DNA of 64,000 bases, taken from the NCBI RefSeq assembly GCF_002007485.1, contig NZ_CP015820.1, forward strand, positions 806,001 through 870,000, read 5' to 3'. Under the pieces are notes generated by a model. That model was not told where the DNA came from. It did no database searches and saw only the letters and a program-made list of their open reading frames with translations. Shown in pieces: positions 38,378 through 46,996 of this stretch; the stretch's first letter is position 1, and each line of letters opens with the position of its first letter. The translations under genes and the position numbers were made by a program. The stretch comes from Ditibartonella apihabitans. Its GTDB lineage: Bacteria > Pseudomonadota > Alphaproteobacteria > Rhizobiales > Rhizobiaceae.

Positions 38378-38803
38378 TTATTGGTTCTTTAATGTATTTT
38401 CAGCTTCAAGACGAATACGCTCGACCATGGAGCGTAAACCATTTGAACGTTGGGGCGTTAAATTCTCGTCAAGACCCAATGTTTTCAAGACCTTTTCAAT
38501 ATCGGCATCACGAATTTCCGATGCCCGTTTTCCTGAATAGTAAGTAATGAGGATATAGACCAGACCGCGCACAATATGAGCGTCTGAATCACCTTTAAAG
38601 GTCATAACGGGATCATGCCCCGAACCATGTTCGGTAACGAGCCAGACCTGGCTCACACAGCCGGGAACTTTATGGGCTTCATCACGTGATTCTTCCGGAT
38701 AGGGCGGAAGCTCTCTTCCCAGTTCAATGACATAGCGGTATCTATCTTCCCAATCATCAAGGAGAGAAAAACTTTCCAGAATATCGTCAATTGAATCGGT
38801 CAT
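38378..38803 (-). CDS. sufE: SufE-like sulfur acceptor for Fe-S cluster assembly
   Basis: 141 residues from the ATG at 38803. The start DDILESFSLLDDWEDRYRYVIELGRELPPYP and the active-site Cys in HKVPGCVSQVWL are diagnostic of SufE, which takes persulfide sulfur from SufS. The C-terminal helices (IEKVLKTLGLDENLTPQRSNGLRSMVERI) complete the fold. A longer frame to 38851 is possible but adds nothing conserved. The rest of the suf operon is not here, which is usual for this solitary sufE in Rhizobiales. Confidence 0.93.
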   Translation of the reverse strand: MTDSIDDILESFSLLDDWEDRYRYVIELGRELPPYPEESRDEAHKVPGCVSQVWLVTEHGSGHDPVMTFKGDSDAHIVRGLVYILITYYSGKRASEIRDADIEKVLKTLGLDENLTPQRSNGLRSMVERIRLEAENTLKNQ

Positions 38804-38951
38804 TATTATTTGTCTGCTTTGTCTTTGATGTCTGAATTTACGCTGGAACATTTACTCCGTTTTAGAAAAAAAGTAAATTTTCTAACGGCATAATCATTTC
38901 CGGCATCACATCAAAACGTCGGGAACAACCGCTTCTGAAAAAACAACCCGT

Positions 38952-39449
38952 TTATTGGGGCTTCTGCGACGGGTGCATTTTTTTCTCCTCCGGCTCCGCC
39001 GGTTGTTTATGACCGGTATTGGAAGATGTCAGAGATTTGGTTGACCCGTTTTTGTTGTCGACCTTTTTATTATCGACTTTATTCAAGTGATCCTCGTGGT
39101 CATTTTCCGGCGTTATCGAACCGGTATTGATATTTTCAGGTGGCAGCTTGTTTTCACCTTTGTCGCTTCCGAATGTTCTGTCGAGATATTCGTAAGCAAT
39201 GCGTGCCCCGTCACGCGCGCGCTCGCCAAGAGAACCAAAAAATGTTTTTCCGGTCTCGCAGGTGTCTGAATTACGTTCACAAAAATTACCGAGGTCATTG
39301 ACTGTATCTTTTACCGCCAACAATGCTTCAACAGTATTCATATATTGATCAGGCTGGGATCCGTTATTTTTTCCGGAAGTTCCAAAGAAAGATATGACGA
39401 CCAGAAAAAGGGTAAGAAAACAGAATGACTTGATAAGAAAACGTATCAT
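38952..39449 (-). CDS. DUF5330 domain protein, membrane-anchored
   Basis: 165 residues. One N-terminal hydrophobic segment (FLIKSFCFLTLFLVVISFFG) is followed by a short conserved block with two cysteines (LGNFCERNSDTCETGKTFFGSLGERARDGARIAYEYLD), the DUF5330 signature of Rhizobiales. The last 65 residues are polar low-complexity with a repeated KVDNK/KKVDNKN stretch. Function unknown, probably periplasm-facing. It is cotranscribed with sufE at most weakly (150 bases apart). Confidence 0.75.
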   Translation of the reverse strand: MIRFLIKSFCFLTLFLVVISFFGTSGKNNGSQPDQYMNTVEALLAVKDTVNDLGNFCERNSDTCETGKTFFGSLGERARDGARIAYEYLDRTFGSDKGENKLPPENINTGSITPENDHEDHLNKVDNKKVDNKNGSTKSLTSSNTGHKQPAEPEEKKMHPSQKPQ

Positions 39450-39758
39450 GACGCCCCGACATAACGCAGTTACAAATAAGCAGGATGAAGCCTAGACTAA
39501 CCGTTTATGATTGACGAAATATTTACAGAAACAGGATTTCGCCTGTTAAATTTCTAATTTTTCGAGCTTTATCTGTGAAGTTGTTAACCATAATGGCAAA
39601 CAGATAACGCAACATCGCACCATGATCTATTTATTATCTTTTCATTAAAAAGTTGTCGTCAGATTAGCATCAAACAAGCGAAAAATTGTTTTTGATCGGC
39701 AATGCCACACCCGAAAGGGTTTGATAGTGCTGAAAACAACAAGGTGTAAATCGGAACA
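39450..39758. other. Intergenic region between DUF5330 and histidine kinase genes
   Basis: 309 bases between divergent genes. AACAGG-ATTTCG-CCTGTT near 39533-39550 is a short inverted repeat; nothing else recognised. Confidence 0.5.
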
Positions 39759-40907
39759 ATGGAAACATTGAATGCTATTCTAAAGGTAAATAGTCAGGGC
39801 ACGGTGCTGGAAAATGCCTTGCCAGACTGTTTTTTGGGATGTCTCAAGCAAAGCGAAGCTTTGTCTGACCATGTCCATATCAATGATCGCATTATATTTC
39901 TGTCATTTTTGGCAGATGTCCGGGAAAACCGTCTGGCCTCGCCTATAACAATTCGTATGAATGGCCGTGACCGCACCCGATTTATTTCGGTTTTGATTCA
40001 TTGTCTGTCGGTTCACGAGAATTCGATTGCACTTGCTATAGAAGCCAATAGCAAGGAAATCGGCAGTTTGGGTATGAATGCGGTTTCACCTTTTACGCAG
40101 GCCGCCCATGAAATGCGCACACCGTTGAATGCAATATTGGGTTTTGCCGATTTGCTTGATTATCTTGATCGACAAAACAAGGGAAATACCAAGCGGCATG
40201 AATATATCGCAATGATAAAAAAAGCCGGTAATCACCTGCTTGATATTGTTAATAAGACATTGAAGGACCGCGACCGATCGACGGATGATATTGTTTCCGA
40301 AATATGCTCTGTCGGGAGTATATTGACCGAAACATTGGAACTGACTTTACCGCTCCATGGTCATAGGAAAATAGCTGGTCAAGGGGCTGCAACACCGGTT
40401 GCTTGCTGTCTTGATGCATTATCGTTCCGCCAGATATGTTTCAATTTGATATCCAACGCCATCAAATATAGCCGTGACGATGGACATATCGGCGTTACGA
40501 TCGCCATTCTTGATAATGAATATTGTGAAATTACAGTTGAAGACGACGGCATCGGAATGGATGAGCAACATATTGCTCGTCTGGGGTTGCCATTTTTGCG
40601 TGCGTCTGATGCTGTTGCCTGTAAAATCGAAGGTGTCGGACTAGGGCTGGCAATGGTGTTCGATCTTGTCAAACGAGCCAAAGGTCAGATCACTTTCGAA
40701 AGCGAAAAAGGCAAGGGCACAAGGGTAAGGTTGCTTTTGCCTATTATGCAGGAAAATTCCGCCGGTTCAATTCAAACCTCGAAAATCGATATTGTTGGTA
40801 GCGATGCGGCGGCTAACAACGGATATATTTTAACTCCAGAAACACAACTTGGGAACAATGGTAAGACTACGAAAAACACCACGAAACCAAACCGCAAAAC
40901 GGCATAG
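39759..40907 (+). CDS. Soluble sensor histidine kinase
   Basis: 382 residues. The first ~110 form a short PAS-like input region without clear membrane segments. The H box is AAHEMRTPLNAILGFADLLDYL (His near residue 119), the N box FNLISNAIKYSRDDG, and the G boxes VEDDGIGMDEQ and VGLGLAMVFDLVKRAKG. The H-box style is that of the PleC/DivJ/PdhS group of Alphaproteobacteria. No response regulator is adjacent. The 3' end overlaps the next gene in another frame by 50 bases, so the two are translated in a coupled way. Confidence 0.87.
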   Translation: METLNAILKVNSQGTVLENALPDCFLGCLKQSEALSDHVHINDRIIFLSFLADVRENRLASPITIRMNGRDRTRFISVLIHCLSVHENSIALAIEANSKEIGSLGMNAVSPFTQAAHEMRTPLNAILGFADLLDYLDRQNKGNTKRHEYIAMIKKAGNHLLDIVNKTLKDRDRSTDDIVSEICSVGSILTETLELTLPLHGHRKIAGQGAATPVACCLDALSFRQICFNLISNAIKYSRDDGHIGVTIAILDNEYCEITVEDDGIGMDEQHIARLGLPFLRASDAVACKIEGVGLGLAMVFDLVKRAKGQITFESEKGKGTRVRLLLPIMQENSAGSIQTSKIDIVGSDAAANNGYILTPETQLGNNGKTTKNTTKPNRKTA

Positions 40908-41811
40908 CCTTCTTTTATCGATTCTTGCCGGATTGGGTCATTTGCTGCGTCTATTTGCCGGGTGGATTTTCCGTCACGCTCGCAAGAATCCGCTTATGGC
41001 CTGCGGTTTTTTTCTATTTGTGGTCGGATTTTGTTTTGTTACTTTCAACGCGCTGTTTTACCAAAGTGCGAGCCAACGAACAGTTTTTATCCAGACACGG
41101 CCTCTTGTAAACCAGAATACAAATGCGACAATTCAGAATGCTCCTGAAAAAGCAGCGCAATCGTCGAATACATCTTCTGATACGGTAGCAACATCTTCAT
41201 CACCACAGTCAAATGTTGCCCCGAATGAGATTAAAACTTTACCCGATAATAACCCCGAAAATTTGCTGGATATTCAGAAAAAACTTGCAGCCATGGGCCT
41301 TTATGATGGTCCGCTTGACGGGTTGGATGGTCCGAAAACGCGAAACGCTATAGCTTTATGGCGGCAAAATTCAAAACCGGTTAGCGGTCAAGGGGAAAGT
41401 CAAAAACAACATGACGATATTGCCTCGCTCATTAGCGGAGCATTATCAAAGAATGATAATGTTGATCATGTCACGACCCAGTCTCTCTCCGACCCGAAGA
41501 CGTCTGTTCAGTCTGCCCCCAAGGCAAATGATGTGGTTACCGGAATGACGATACCGCAAACAAACGCCCCGAATGGCGAAGCAAAACACGATAGCATAGC
41601 TAATAATTTCAAACCAAATACGGCGGATGTTATGCGTGTTCAGGCTGGTTTGAGAGCTTTTGGCGACGATCACGTTGTGGTCACCGGTACCGAAGACGAG
41701 AACACTGCGGAGGCATTAAGAAATTTTCAAAAAATGTTTAGTCTGACAGTTACCGGTAAGATCAATCAGGAAGTGATTGACAAGATGAAGGATATCGGCC
41801 TCATAGGTTAA
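40858..41811 (+). CDS. Membrane protein with two peptidoglycan-binding repeats
   Basis: 317 residues. One membrane helix (LMACGFFLFVVGFCFVTFNALF, about residues 45-70) is followed by a long polar Ser/Thr/Asn-rich linker. A PG_binding_1-type repeat reads DIQKKLAAMGLYDGPLDGLDGPKTRNAIALW, and a second at the C-terminus reads RVQAGLRAFGDDHVVVTGTEDENTAEALRNFQ. It would tether the inner membrane to peptidoglycan or sense it. It begins within the kinase gene (ATG 40858), so the kinase may report on it or share its control (inference). Confidence 0.83.
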   Translation: MVRLRKTPRNQTAKRHSLLLSILAGLGHLLRLFAGWIFRHARKNPLMACGFFLFVVGFCFVTFNALFYQSASQRTVFIQTRPLVNQNTNATIQNAPEKAAQSSNTSSDTVATSSSPQSNVAPNEIKTLPDNNPENLLDIQKKLAAMGLYDGPLDGLDGPKTRNAIALWRQNSKPVSGQGESQKQHDDIASLISGALSKNDNVDHVTTQSLSDPKTSVQSAPKANDVVTGMTIPQTNAPNGEAKHDSIANNFKPNTADVMRVQAGLRAFGDDHVVVTGTEDENTAEALRNFQKMFSLTVTGKINQEVIDKMKDIGLIG

Positions 41812-42055
41812 TAGGAACAACCTTGAGTGGTGAGAATAATTGCGGCCTGAAACATGCTATCCGGTTGAGTAAGCTTCACGAGCCACTCGAAAATCTTGTT
41901 CAGTATTCGATAGGGGGAACAAAGGATTGTCGCTTTTTCTTAGAAGAATGATTACAAGGTAGAACGATATCGGTGAGCGAGCTTAATTGTTTCTTCTCTG
42001 CCGGACTTTACTATTATGCTTTATAATCATGCTGTATAATTTTGCGGAGTAGTGA

Positions 42056-42403
42056 ATGCGTTTGACATCGGATTTCTGGACCGCAGCCTTGATGCGAAGG
42101 GTTCGCGCAGAAGGCGGTTTTGCCTATCTTACACGTCGGGGATCCAATGAAGCGGGTACAATTTTTATTCTTGATCGCGGTTCAAATGGCCACGTAGATC
42201 TTTATGGACCGGCGCCGCAAAGCTTTTATACAGAAGAGTCCGACCGCGACGAGAGGTGTTTTATTAAAATTCTGGCTGACGTTGAAGAAACGGTTGCTGT
42301 CGAGAAACTCGAAAAAGAATTGGAATTTGATGCCGATTTGTGGTTGGTCGAATTCGAAAATTATAATCCTTTGACATTGCCTTTTAATACGGTGGATGCA
42401 TAA
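42056..42403 (+). CDS. DUF1491 family protein
   Basis: 115 residues. The start RLTSDFWTAALMRRVRAEGGFAYLTRRGSNEAGTIFI and the end DADLWLVEFEN are diagnostic of DUF1491, a small cytoplasmic family found in Rhizobiales. Function unknown. It is usually encoded beside the peptidoglycan-binding protein, as here, though 244 bases separate them. It ends six bases before the convergent DUF1254-like gene. Confidence 0.85.
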   Translation: MRLTSDFWTAALMRRVRAEGGFAYLTRRGSNEAGTIFILDRGSNGHVDLYGPAPQSFYTEESDRDERCFIKILADVEETVAVEKLEKELEFDADLWLVEFENYNPLTLPFNTVDA

Positions 42404-42408
42404 AACAC

Positions 42409-42942
42409 CTAATAGTCTAGTGTCTGACAATGGACATGATTGATAAAGTCGTCGTCAACATTGGTCATTTTCATTTTTAAACTGCGCAGGATAACAAATC
42501 CCTCGCTTAGATCTTCGCCAACAAGAACAGAATTTTCCGCATCAACGGGTGTTGACTGTTTCAATTCCATGATTTGTCCCGGATTGCCGATCACCAGATC
42601 AAGTTTTCCGTTCGGCATGGTATGATTGTTCAAACTGTAGAAATTCATTCCGTTGCGATCATAAACCGACATTGACCAGAAAGGCGCTGTTCCTTCAGCC
42701 ATAATATGGACAGGGCCGTCATCCAGATTGAAACGACATGCCCTCAAACGGAACAAAGGATCGCTCGCAACAACAATCGGATTATCTTTGGAAAGGGGGG
42801 CAAAATTGTATTTATTATCGGCAGCGTTGAGCCGCTTCCAAATATTGAGTTCGCTAAAATGGGGCACCATCAATACCACACAAATGTGCACGATAACGGC
42901 GCCGACAATTCCGACCAACAATGCATAGATCAGTCTAGTCAC
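42409..42942 (-). CDS. Membrane-anchored envelope protein, DUF1254-type
   Basis: 177 residues from a GTG start whose bases overlap the stop of the gene before it (GTGACTAG), with GGAGGG seven bases upstream. This is classic translational coupling, although the frame is open to an ATG at 42966. One membrane helix (ALLVGIVGAVIVHICVVLMV) is followed by a beta-rich part (IMAEGTAPFWSMSVYDRNGMNFYSLNN). It resembles the partner of DUF1214 proteins in Rhizobiales. Exported domain of unknown function; likely forms a complex with the upstream protein. Confidence 0.8.
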   Translation of the reverse strand: MTRLIYALLVGIVGAVIVHICVVLMVPHFSELNIWKRLNAADNKYNFAPLSKDNPIVVASDPLFRLRACRFNLDDGPVHIMAEGTAPFWSMSVYDRNGMNFYSLNNHTMPNGKLDLVIGNPGQIMELKQSTPVDAENSVLVGEDLSEGFVILRSLKMKMTNVDDDFINHVHCQTLDY

Positions 42943-43531
42943 AATCGCGCCCTCCTGTCGGAACAAGCTTCAGTGAAGGCATATCCAGTTTCTGAAGGGC
43001 AGTCGAGGTAACAATTGGCGTATCATAAAGTGTCAATATCAATCCATATTCGCTTCTGCCTCGGGTCGCCAGCCAGTTTCTTGGCTGGGCATTCGGGGAA
43101 ATAAGAACGCTTAATGTCCCGTCCGGATTCCAGATGACATTGCTACTCGACAATTCGGTAGGAAGTTTGTCGTCAATCCATTGCGCGCGCAGCTCATGAT
43201 CGGCCGCATAGAGAGTAAATAATCTGGTTTCAGGTAAAAAGCCTTTCAGTTGGTACGTGCATTGACTTTTTAGAGGGTGATTGTGGTCATCCCGCCAAAG
43301 CTGGAAAACCAGTCCTTCGGTTCGCCCTAAAGAAATGTCGCCGCGTCTGGCAGCTCTGGCGCGGGCATAAGCGTCTGCTTCTGCGGTTCCAGCCAGCGGA
43401 TAGGCTTCCCATTGGCCAATTTTTAACCGTCCGAAGCCGTCAAATGTATCAAGAATATAGCTGACACTCCATGCTCCTCCGCCAATGGCTATAACAAGGC
43501 TCAAAATGACGAGAAATATACGATAAAACAT
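42935..43531 (-). CDS. Membrane-anchored envelope protein with DUF1214 domain
   Basis: 198 residues. An N-terminal membrane helix (IFLVILSLVIAIGGGAWSVSYIL) precedes GQWEAYPLAGTAEADAYARARAARRG and the DUF1214 region (LFTLYAADHELRAQW ... NWLATRGRSEYGLILTLYDTP). The domain is found in extracytoplasmic proteins of unknown role in Alphaproteobacteria. It lies 32 bases downstream of the PBP1A-type gene on the same strand and is coupled to the DUF1254-like gene, giving a three-gene envelope operon. Confidence 0.82.
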   Translation of the reverse strand: MFYRIFLVILSLVIAIGGGAWSVSYILDTFDGFGRLKIGQWEAYPLAGTAEADAYARARAARRGDISLGRTEGLVFQLWRDDHNHPLKSQCTYQLKGFLPETRLFTLYAADHELRAQWIDDKLPTELSSSNVIWNPDGTLSVLISPNAQPRNWLATRGRSEYGLILTLYDTPIVTSTALQKLDMPSLKLVPTGGRDCD

Positions 43532-43563
43532 AAATTGTCTGTCCTGTTTGCGAGCTATCTGTC

Positions 43564-45729
43564 TTAACGTATCTGACTTGTTGAAGATGAAACAACATGC
43601 GCCGAACTCGCCGGTGTCAGAAGCGGAGCTTTTTGAAACTCGTCGATAAGCGATTGAATGACTTTTGATGAACTGGGCGAGAGCACCTGCGGAAGATCAG
43701 GAGCAATATTTTCGTTTGCATTATCGTCTTTAGATTTTTTTGCATTGGAAAGAATTGAATTTTCAACACCGAATAGCGGTTTGATTGTAATATTCTGATG
43801 GGCGTAAAGCATAATACGATCCCACATCATCGCCGGAACGACACCGCCAAAAGCACGGTTCATTGATGAAAAATCATCGTTTCCCATCCACACAGCGCCC
43901 GTATAATTTCCGGTAAAACCCACAAACCATGCGTCACGATAAGCTTGCGATGTTCCTGTCTTGCCGGCAACGAGTGTCATTGGCAATTGGGCACGTTTTC
44001 CCGAGCCACGTGTGGTCACGCCAACCATCATCTGGTTCATATAGGCTGCAGATTGGGCACTCATGACACGGTGAGGTTTATCACCATCACGCGACCAGTC
44101 CCATATGACCTTGCCGTCGGTCGTCATGACCTGTGTAAAACCGTGACGATTGCCTGCCATGCCGCCATTTGCAAAAACATTAAAACCGGTTGCCTGATCC
44201 ATTGGTGTCATGTTGGATGTGCCGAGTACCATGGTTTTATGAGAAAAAATATTGGCATCAATACCCATATTTTTAATGAGGTCGCGGATCGGCTGGGTGT
44301 CGCGGTTAAGATATTGATATGTAATACGAACTGGTACCGTATTGATCGAGAAAGCCAAAGCGGTCGCAAGATCGACATTGCCGCTATAACGTCCGGAATT
44401 GTTTTTAGGAGACCAGCCGCCCCAATTGATCGGCGCATCCGAAATGATTGTCTTCGGGGTCAATCCACGTTCCATGGCTACAGCATAGACATAAGGTTTG
44501 AAAGACGAACCCGGTTGTCTTCCGCCTTGGGTCGCACGGTTGAATTGACTTTGTTGATAGTCACGCCCGCCGACAATTGCCCGTACCGAACCGTCATTGT
44601 CCAAAATAACGGCTGCTGCCTGGGTAGCCTTATATTGTGGGCCATATTGCTGAAGATGATATTCAATTGATTCTTCGGTTGCTTTCTGGATGCCTTGATC
44701 AAGCGTGGTGCGCACAATGACATTATGATTGGGCAATTTATTGCCGAGTTTGCGTACTTCGTCAAAAGCCCAATCAAGAAAATAGTTTGGCTCGTTATTA
44801 TCCAGTTCTGTTACAACACTTGCAGGGTGACGTCTGGCACCGATAACTTGACCTTCCGTCATCAGACCGTCGTCAACAAGATTGGACAATACCACATTGG
44901 CGCGTGCCCGTGCGGCTGGCAAATTGACGTGGGGGGCATATTTGCCGGGTGCTTTGAAAAGGCCGGCAAGCATTGCAGCTTCTGCAAGCGAAACGTCGCG
45001 AATATCTTTTCCGAAATAAAACCGCGATGCGGCGGCAATGCCGAAAGCGCCACCGCCCATATAGGCGCGGTCAAGATAAAGCTGCAATATCTGCTTCTTG
45101 GAAAGATTGGCTTCGAGCCATATAGCCAGATATGCTTCCTTGATCTTGCGCTCGAGCGTTCTTTCGTTGCTCAGAAAAAGGTTCTTGGCTAATTGTTGAG
45201 TAAGCGTGGAACCACCCTGAACCACCCCGTGAGCACGTAAATTCTGGCTAAATGCCCGTGAAAGGCCGTAAAAATCGATTCCCCAATGCTCGAAAAAACG
45301 GCGGTCTTCCGTTGCAAGAACGGCTTTTATGACAAAATCGGGCATTTCTTCAATCGGTACCGGTTCACCATGTAAAGAACCGCGACTTCCGATGTAATTA
45401 CCGTGCCTGTCAAGAAAATTGACGGCAAAATCTTCCGGTGAATGCCAGTCCTTTTTTGTCAATGTAAAAACAGAAACGCCGATGAACGTGAAAATGGCAA
45501 AACCGATGAGACCAAGAGTTAATCCTTCGTCGAGAATTTCGACAAGCAATCTTTTAAAGCCACGTACACGAAAGCGACGTGAAATGATTGTCGCATTTTC
45601 CCAGAAGGTGGAAAGGCCGCTGCGAAGACGGTAAAAACCCGTATCGATTAGCGAGTCGAGTTCGATGAGACGTGGGCTACGGAAGCGCTTCCTTTTATTT
45701 TTGTTATGATTTTTTTTGAAGCCGAACAT
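43564..45729 (-). CDS. Class A penicillin-binding protein (PBP1A/1C type)
   Basis: 721 residues. A basic cytoplasmic tail and one membrane helix (LGLIGFAIFTFIGVSVFTL) lead to the glycosyltransferase domain, with EDRRFFEHWGID (catalytic Glu) and GGSTLTQQLAKNLFLS. The transpeptidase domain has the acyl-Ser motif SSFKPYVYA, SINTVP (SxN) and GKTGTSQAYRDAWFVGFT (KTG). It polymerises and crosslinks peptidoglycan. The ATG at 45729 is chosen over a TTG at 45738. The two coupled DUF1214/DUF1254 proteins follow in the same operon. Confidence 0.94.
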   Translation of the reverse strand: MFGFKKNHNKNKRKRFRSPRLIELDSLIDTGFYRLRSGLSTFWENATIISRRFRVRGFKRLLVEILDEGLTLGLIGFAIFTFIGVSVFTLTKKDWHSPEDFAVNFLDRHGNYIGSRGSLHGEPVPIEEMPDFVIKAVLATEDRRFFEHWGIDFYGLSRAFSQNLRAHGVVQGGSTLTQQLAKNLFLSNERTLERKIKEAYLAIWLEANLSKKQILQLYLDRAYMGGGAFGIAAASRFYFGKDIRDVSLAEAAMLAGLFKAPGKYAPHVNLPAARARANVVLSNLVDDGLMTEGQVIGARRHPASVVTELDNNEPNYFLDWAFDEVRKLGNKLPNHNVIVRTTLDQGIQKATEESIEYHLQQYGPQYKATQAAAVILDNDGSVRAIVGGRDYQQSQFNRATQGGRQPGSSFKPYVYAVAMERGLTPKTIISDAPINWGGWSPKNNSGRYSGNVDLATALAFSINTVPVRITYQYLNRDTQPIRDLIKNMGIDANIFSHKTMVLGTSNMTPMDQATGFNVFANGGMAGNRHGFTQVMTTDGKVIWDWSRDGDKPHRVMSAQSAAYMNQMMVGVTTRGSGKRAQLPMTLVAGKTGTSQAYRDAWFVGFTGNYTGAVWMGNDDFSSMNRAFGGVVPAMMWDRIMLYAHQNITIKPLFGVENSILSNAKKSKDDNANENIAPDLPQVLSPSSSKVIQSLIDEFQKAPLLTPASSAHVVSSSTSQIR

Positions 45730-45738
45730 GAAACGCAA

Positions 45739-46056
45739 TCCGTGTAAATGAATACGTTGTTAAACCAACGATAAATCGAGCTTTTATATTATCGTATCCG
45801 AACCAGGGAACGAAACAGTTTTTTCTCTCTTTAGGATTAAAATACGGTGAAAGGTTAAGATCGCAATCGAACAATTTTTCAATTGAACCCGACGCATTGT
45901 GATCACATTGAAAAATGGGCATTTCTCCTAATATTATAGAGAAACAACAACCGTAATTTGCAAAAAGCGGTTTTTTAAGGAATTATAGAATGTTGGATGG
46001 ATCGGACAGTAAATAACGGGTTTGTTCATTTTATATTCAGGTTCAATAGGGTATGA
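45739..46056. other. Divergent promoter region of the PBP and feuNPQ
   Basis: About 320 AT-rich bases between divergent genes. No gene is seen; the AACCG ... CGGTTTTTT segment at 45950-45977 is a weak hairpin only. Confidence 0.5.
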
Positions 46057-46296
46057 GTGCACTATCATGAAAAAATATCTGTTTTTTTAATTATGACATC
46101 TCTTGCCGGCATAACAACAGCCCATGCAGCCGATTGTACAGAAGTGGGAAAGCGTGTTGCAACAGAGCAGGGCGGAACTTTGGCGCGCGCTACACTTGAT
46201 ACACAAAATGGCAATACATGCGTTGTCATTGTGCTGATACCTGCTCGTGATGGTGAGAAGCCGCGTCGCGTTGAAGTTGCTGTTCCCGCTAATTAG
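46057..46296 (+). CDS. feuN: FeuN-like periplasmic modulator of FeuPQ (possible frameshift in signal peptide)
   Basis: 79 residues as read from a GTG at 46057. The mature part (ADCTEVGKRVATEQGGTLARATL..., two cysteines) is a small periplasmic protein directly upstream of feuP and feuQ, the place of feuN in Sinorhizobium, where FeuN restrains FeuPQ signalling and is essential. Oddly, an ATG at 46067 begins a perfect signal peptide (MKKYLFF) but stops after seven codons at a run of seven T (46082-46088); one more T would join it to LIMTSLAGITTAHA. The in-frame GTG start gives a slightly odd MHYHEKISVFL beginning that may still function. Confidence 0.72.
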   Translation: MHYHEKISVFLIMTSLAGITTAHAADCTEVGKRVATEQGGTLARATLDTQNGNTCVVIVLIPARDGEKPRRVEVAVPAN

Positions 46297-46317
46297 AATT
46301 GAGCCGGATAATAATCC

Positions 46318-46983
46318 ATGCGAATTCTCGTGGTAGAGGATGATCGGGAACTCAACCGCCAGCTCGTTGCAGCACTCAACAGTGCAGGCTATGTCGTGGA
46401 TCATGCTTATGACGGGGAAGAGGGCTATTTTCTCGGCGATACAGAAGCTTATGATGCGGTTGTTCTTGATATCGGTTTGCCGAAAATGGATGGTATCAGT
46501 ATCGTCGAACATTGGCGCGAAAATTCACGGTCAATGCCGGTATTGATTTTGACAGCCCGTGACCGTTGGTCGGACAAAGTTGCCGGTATCGATGCGGGTG
46601 CCGATGATTACGTAACAAAACCTTTTCACATGGAAGAAGTTCTGGCACGTCTGCGTGCACTGATCAGACGCGCTTCAGGTCATGCTTCGAGTGAACTTGT
46701 TTGTGGCCCTGTGGTGCTTGATACCAAGACATCGCGTGTTACAGTCGATGACAACCAGATCAAGTTGACTTCGCTCGAATTTGCCCTTCTATCCTATCTC
46801 ATGCACCATCAGGGGGAGATTATTTCACGAACCGATTTGACCGAGCATCTTTACGATCAGGATTTTGACAGAGATTCCAATACGATAGAGGTGTTCATCG
46901 GGCGGCTCCGTAAGAAACTCGGGGTTGATGTCATAGAAACCATCCGCGGTATGGGATACCGCTTGAAGTCTCCGGAAAAATAG
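46318..46983 (+). CDS. feuP: Response regulator FeuP (OmpR family)
   Basis: 221 residues. The receiver domain has the acidic pair EDD near the start, phospho-acceptor Asp51 in VVLDIGLPKMDG, Thr in LILTARDR and Lys in YVTKPFHMEEVLARL. The winged-helix DNA-binding domain ends with EVFIGRLRKKLGVDVIETIRGMGYRL. Placement after a feuN-like gene and before the kinase matches FeuP. In Sinorhizobium FeuPQ responds to low osmolarity and drives cyclic glucan export. The same role here is inference. The start is 22 bases after feuN. Confidence 0.9.
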   Translation: MRILVVEDDRELNRQLVAALNSAGYVVDHAYDGEEGYFLGDTEAYDAVVLDIGLPKMDGISIVEHWRENSRSMPVLILTARDRWSDKVAGIDAGADDYVTKPFHMEEVLARLRALIRRASGHASSELVCGPVVLDTKTSRVTVDDNQIKLTSLEFALLSYLMHHQGEIISRTDLTEHLYDQDFDRDSNTIEVFIGRLRKKLGVDVIETIRGMGYRLKSPEK

Positions 46984-46996
46984 CGGTGGTTTTCTG

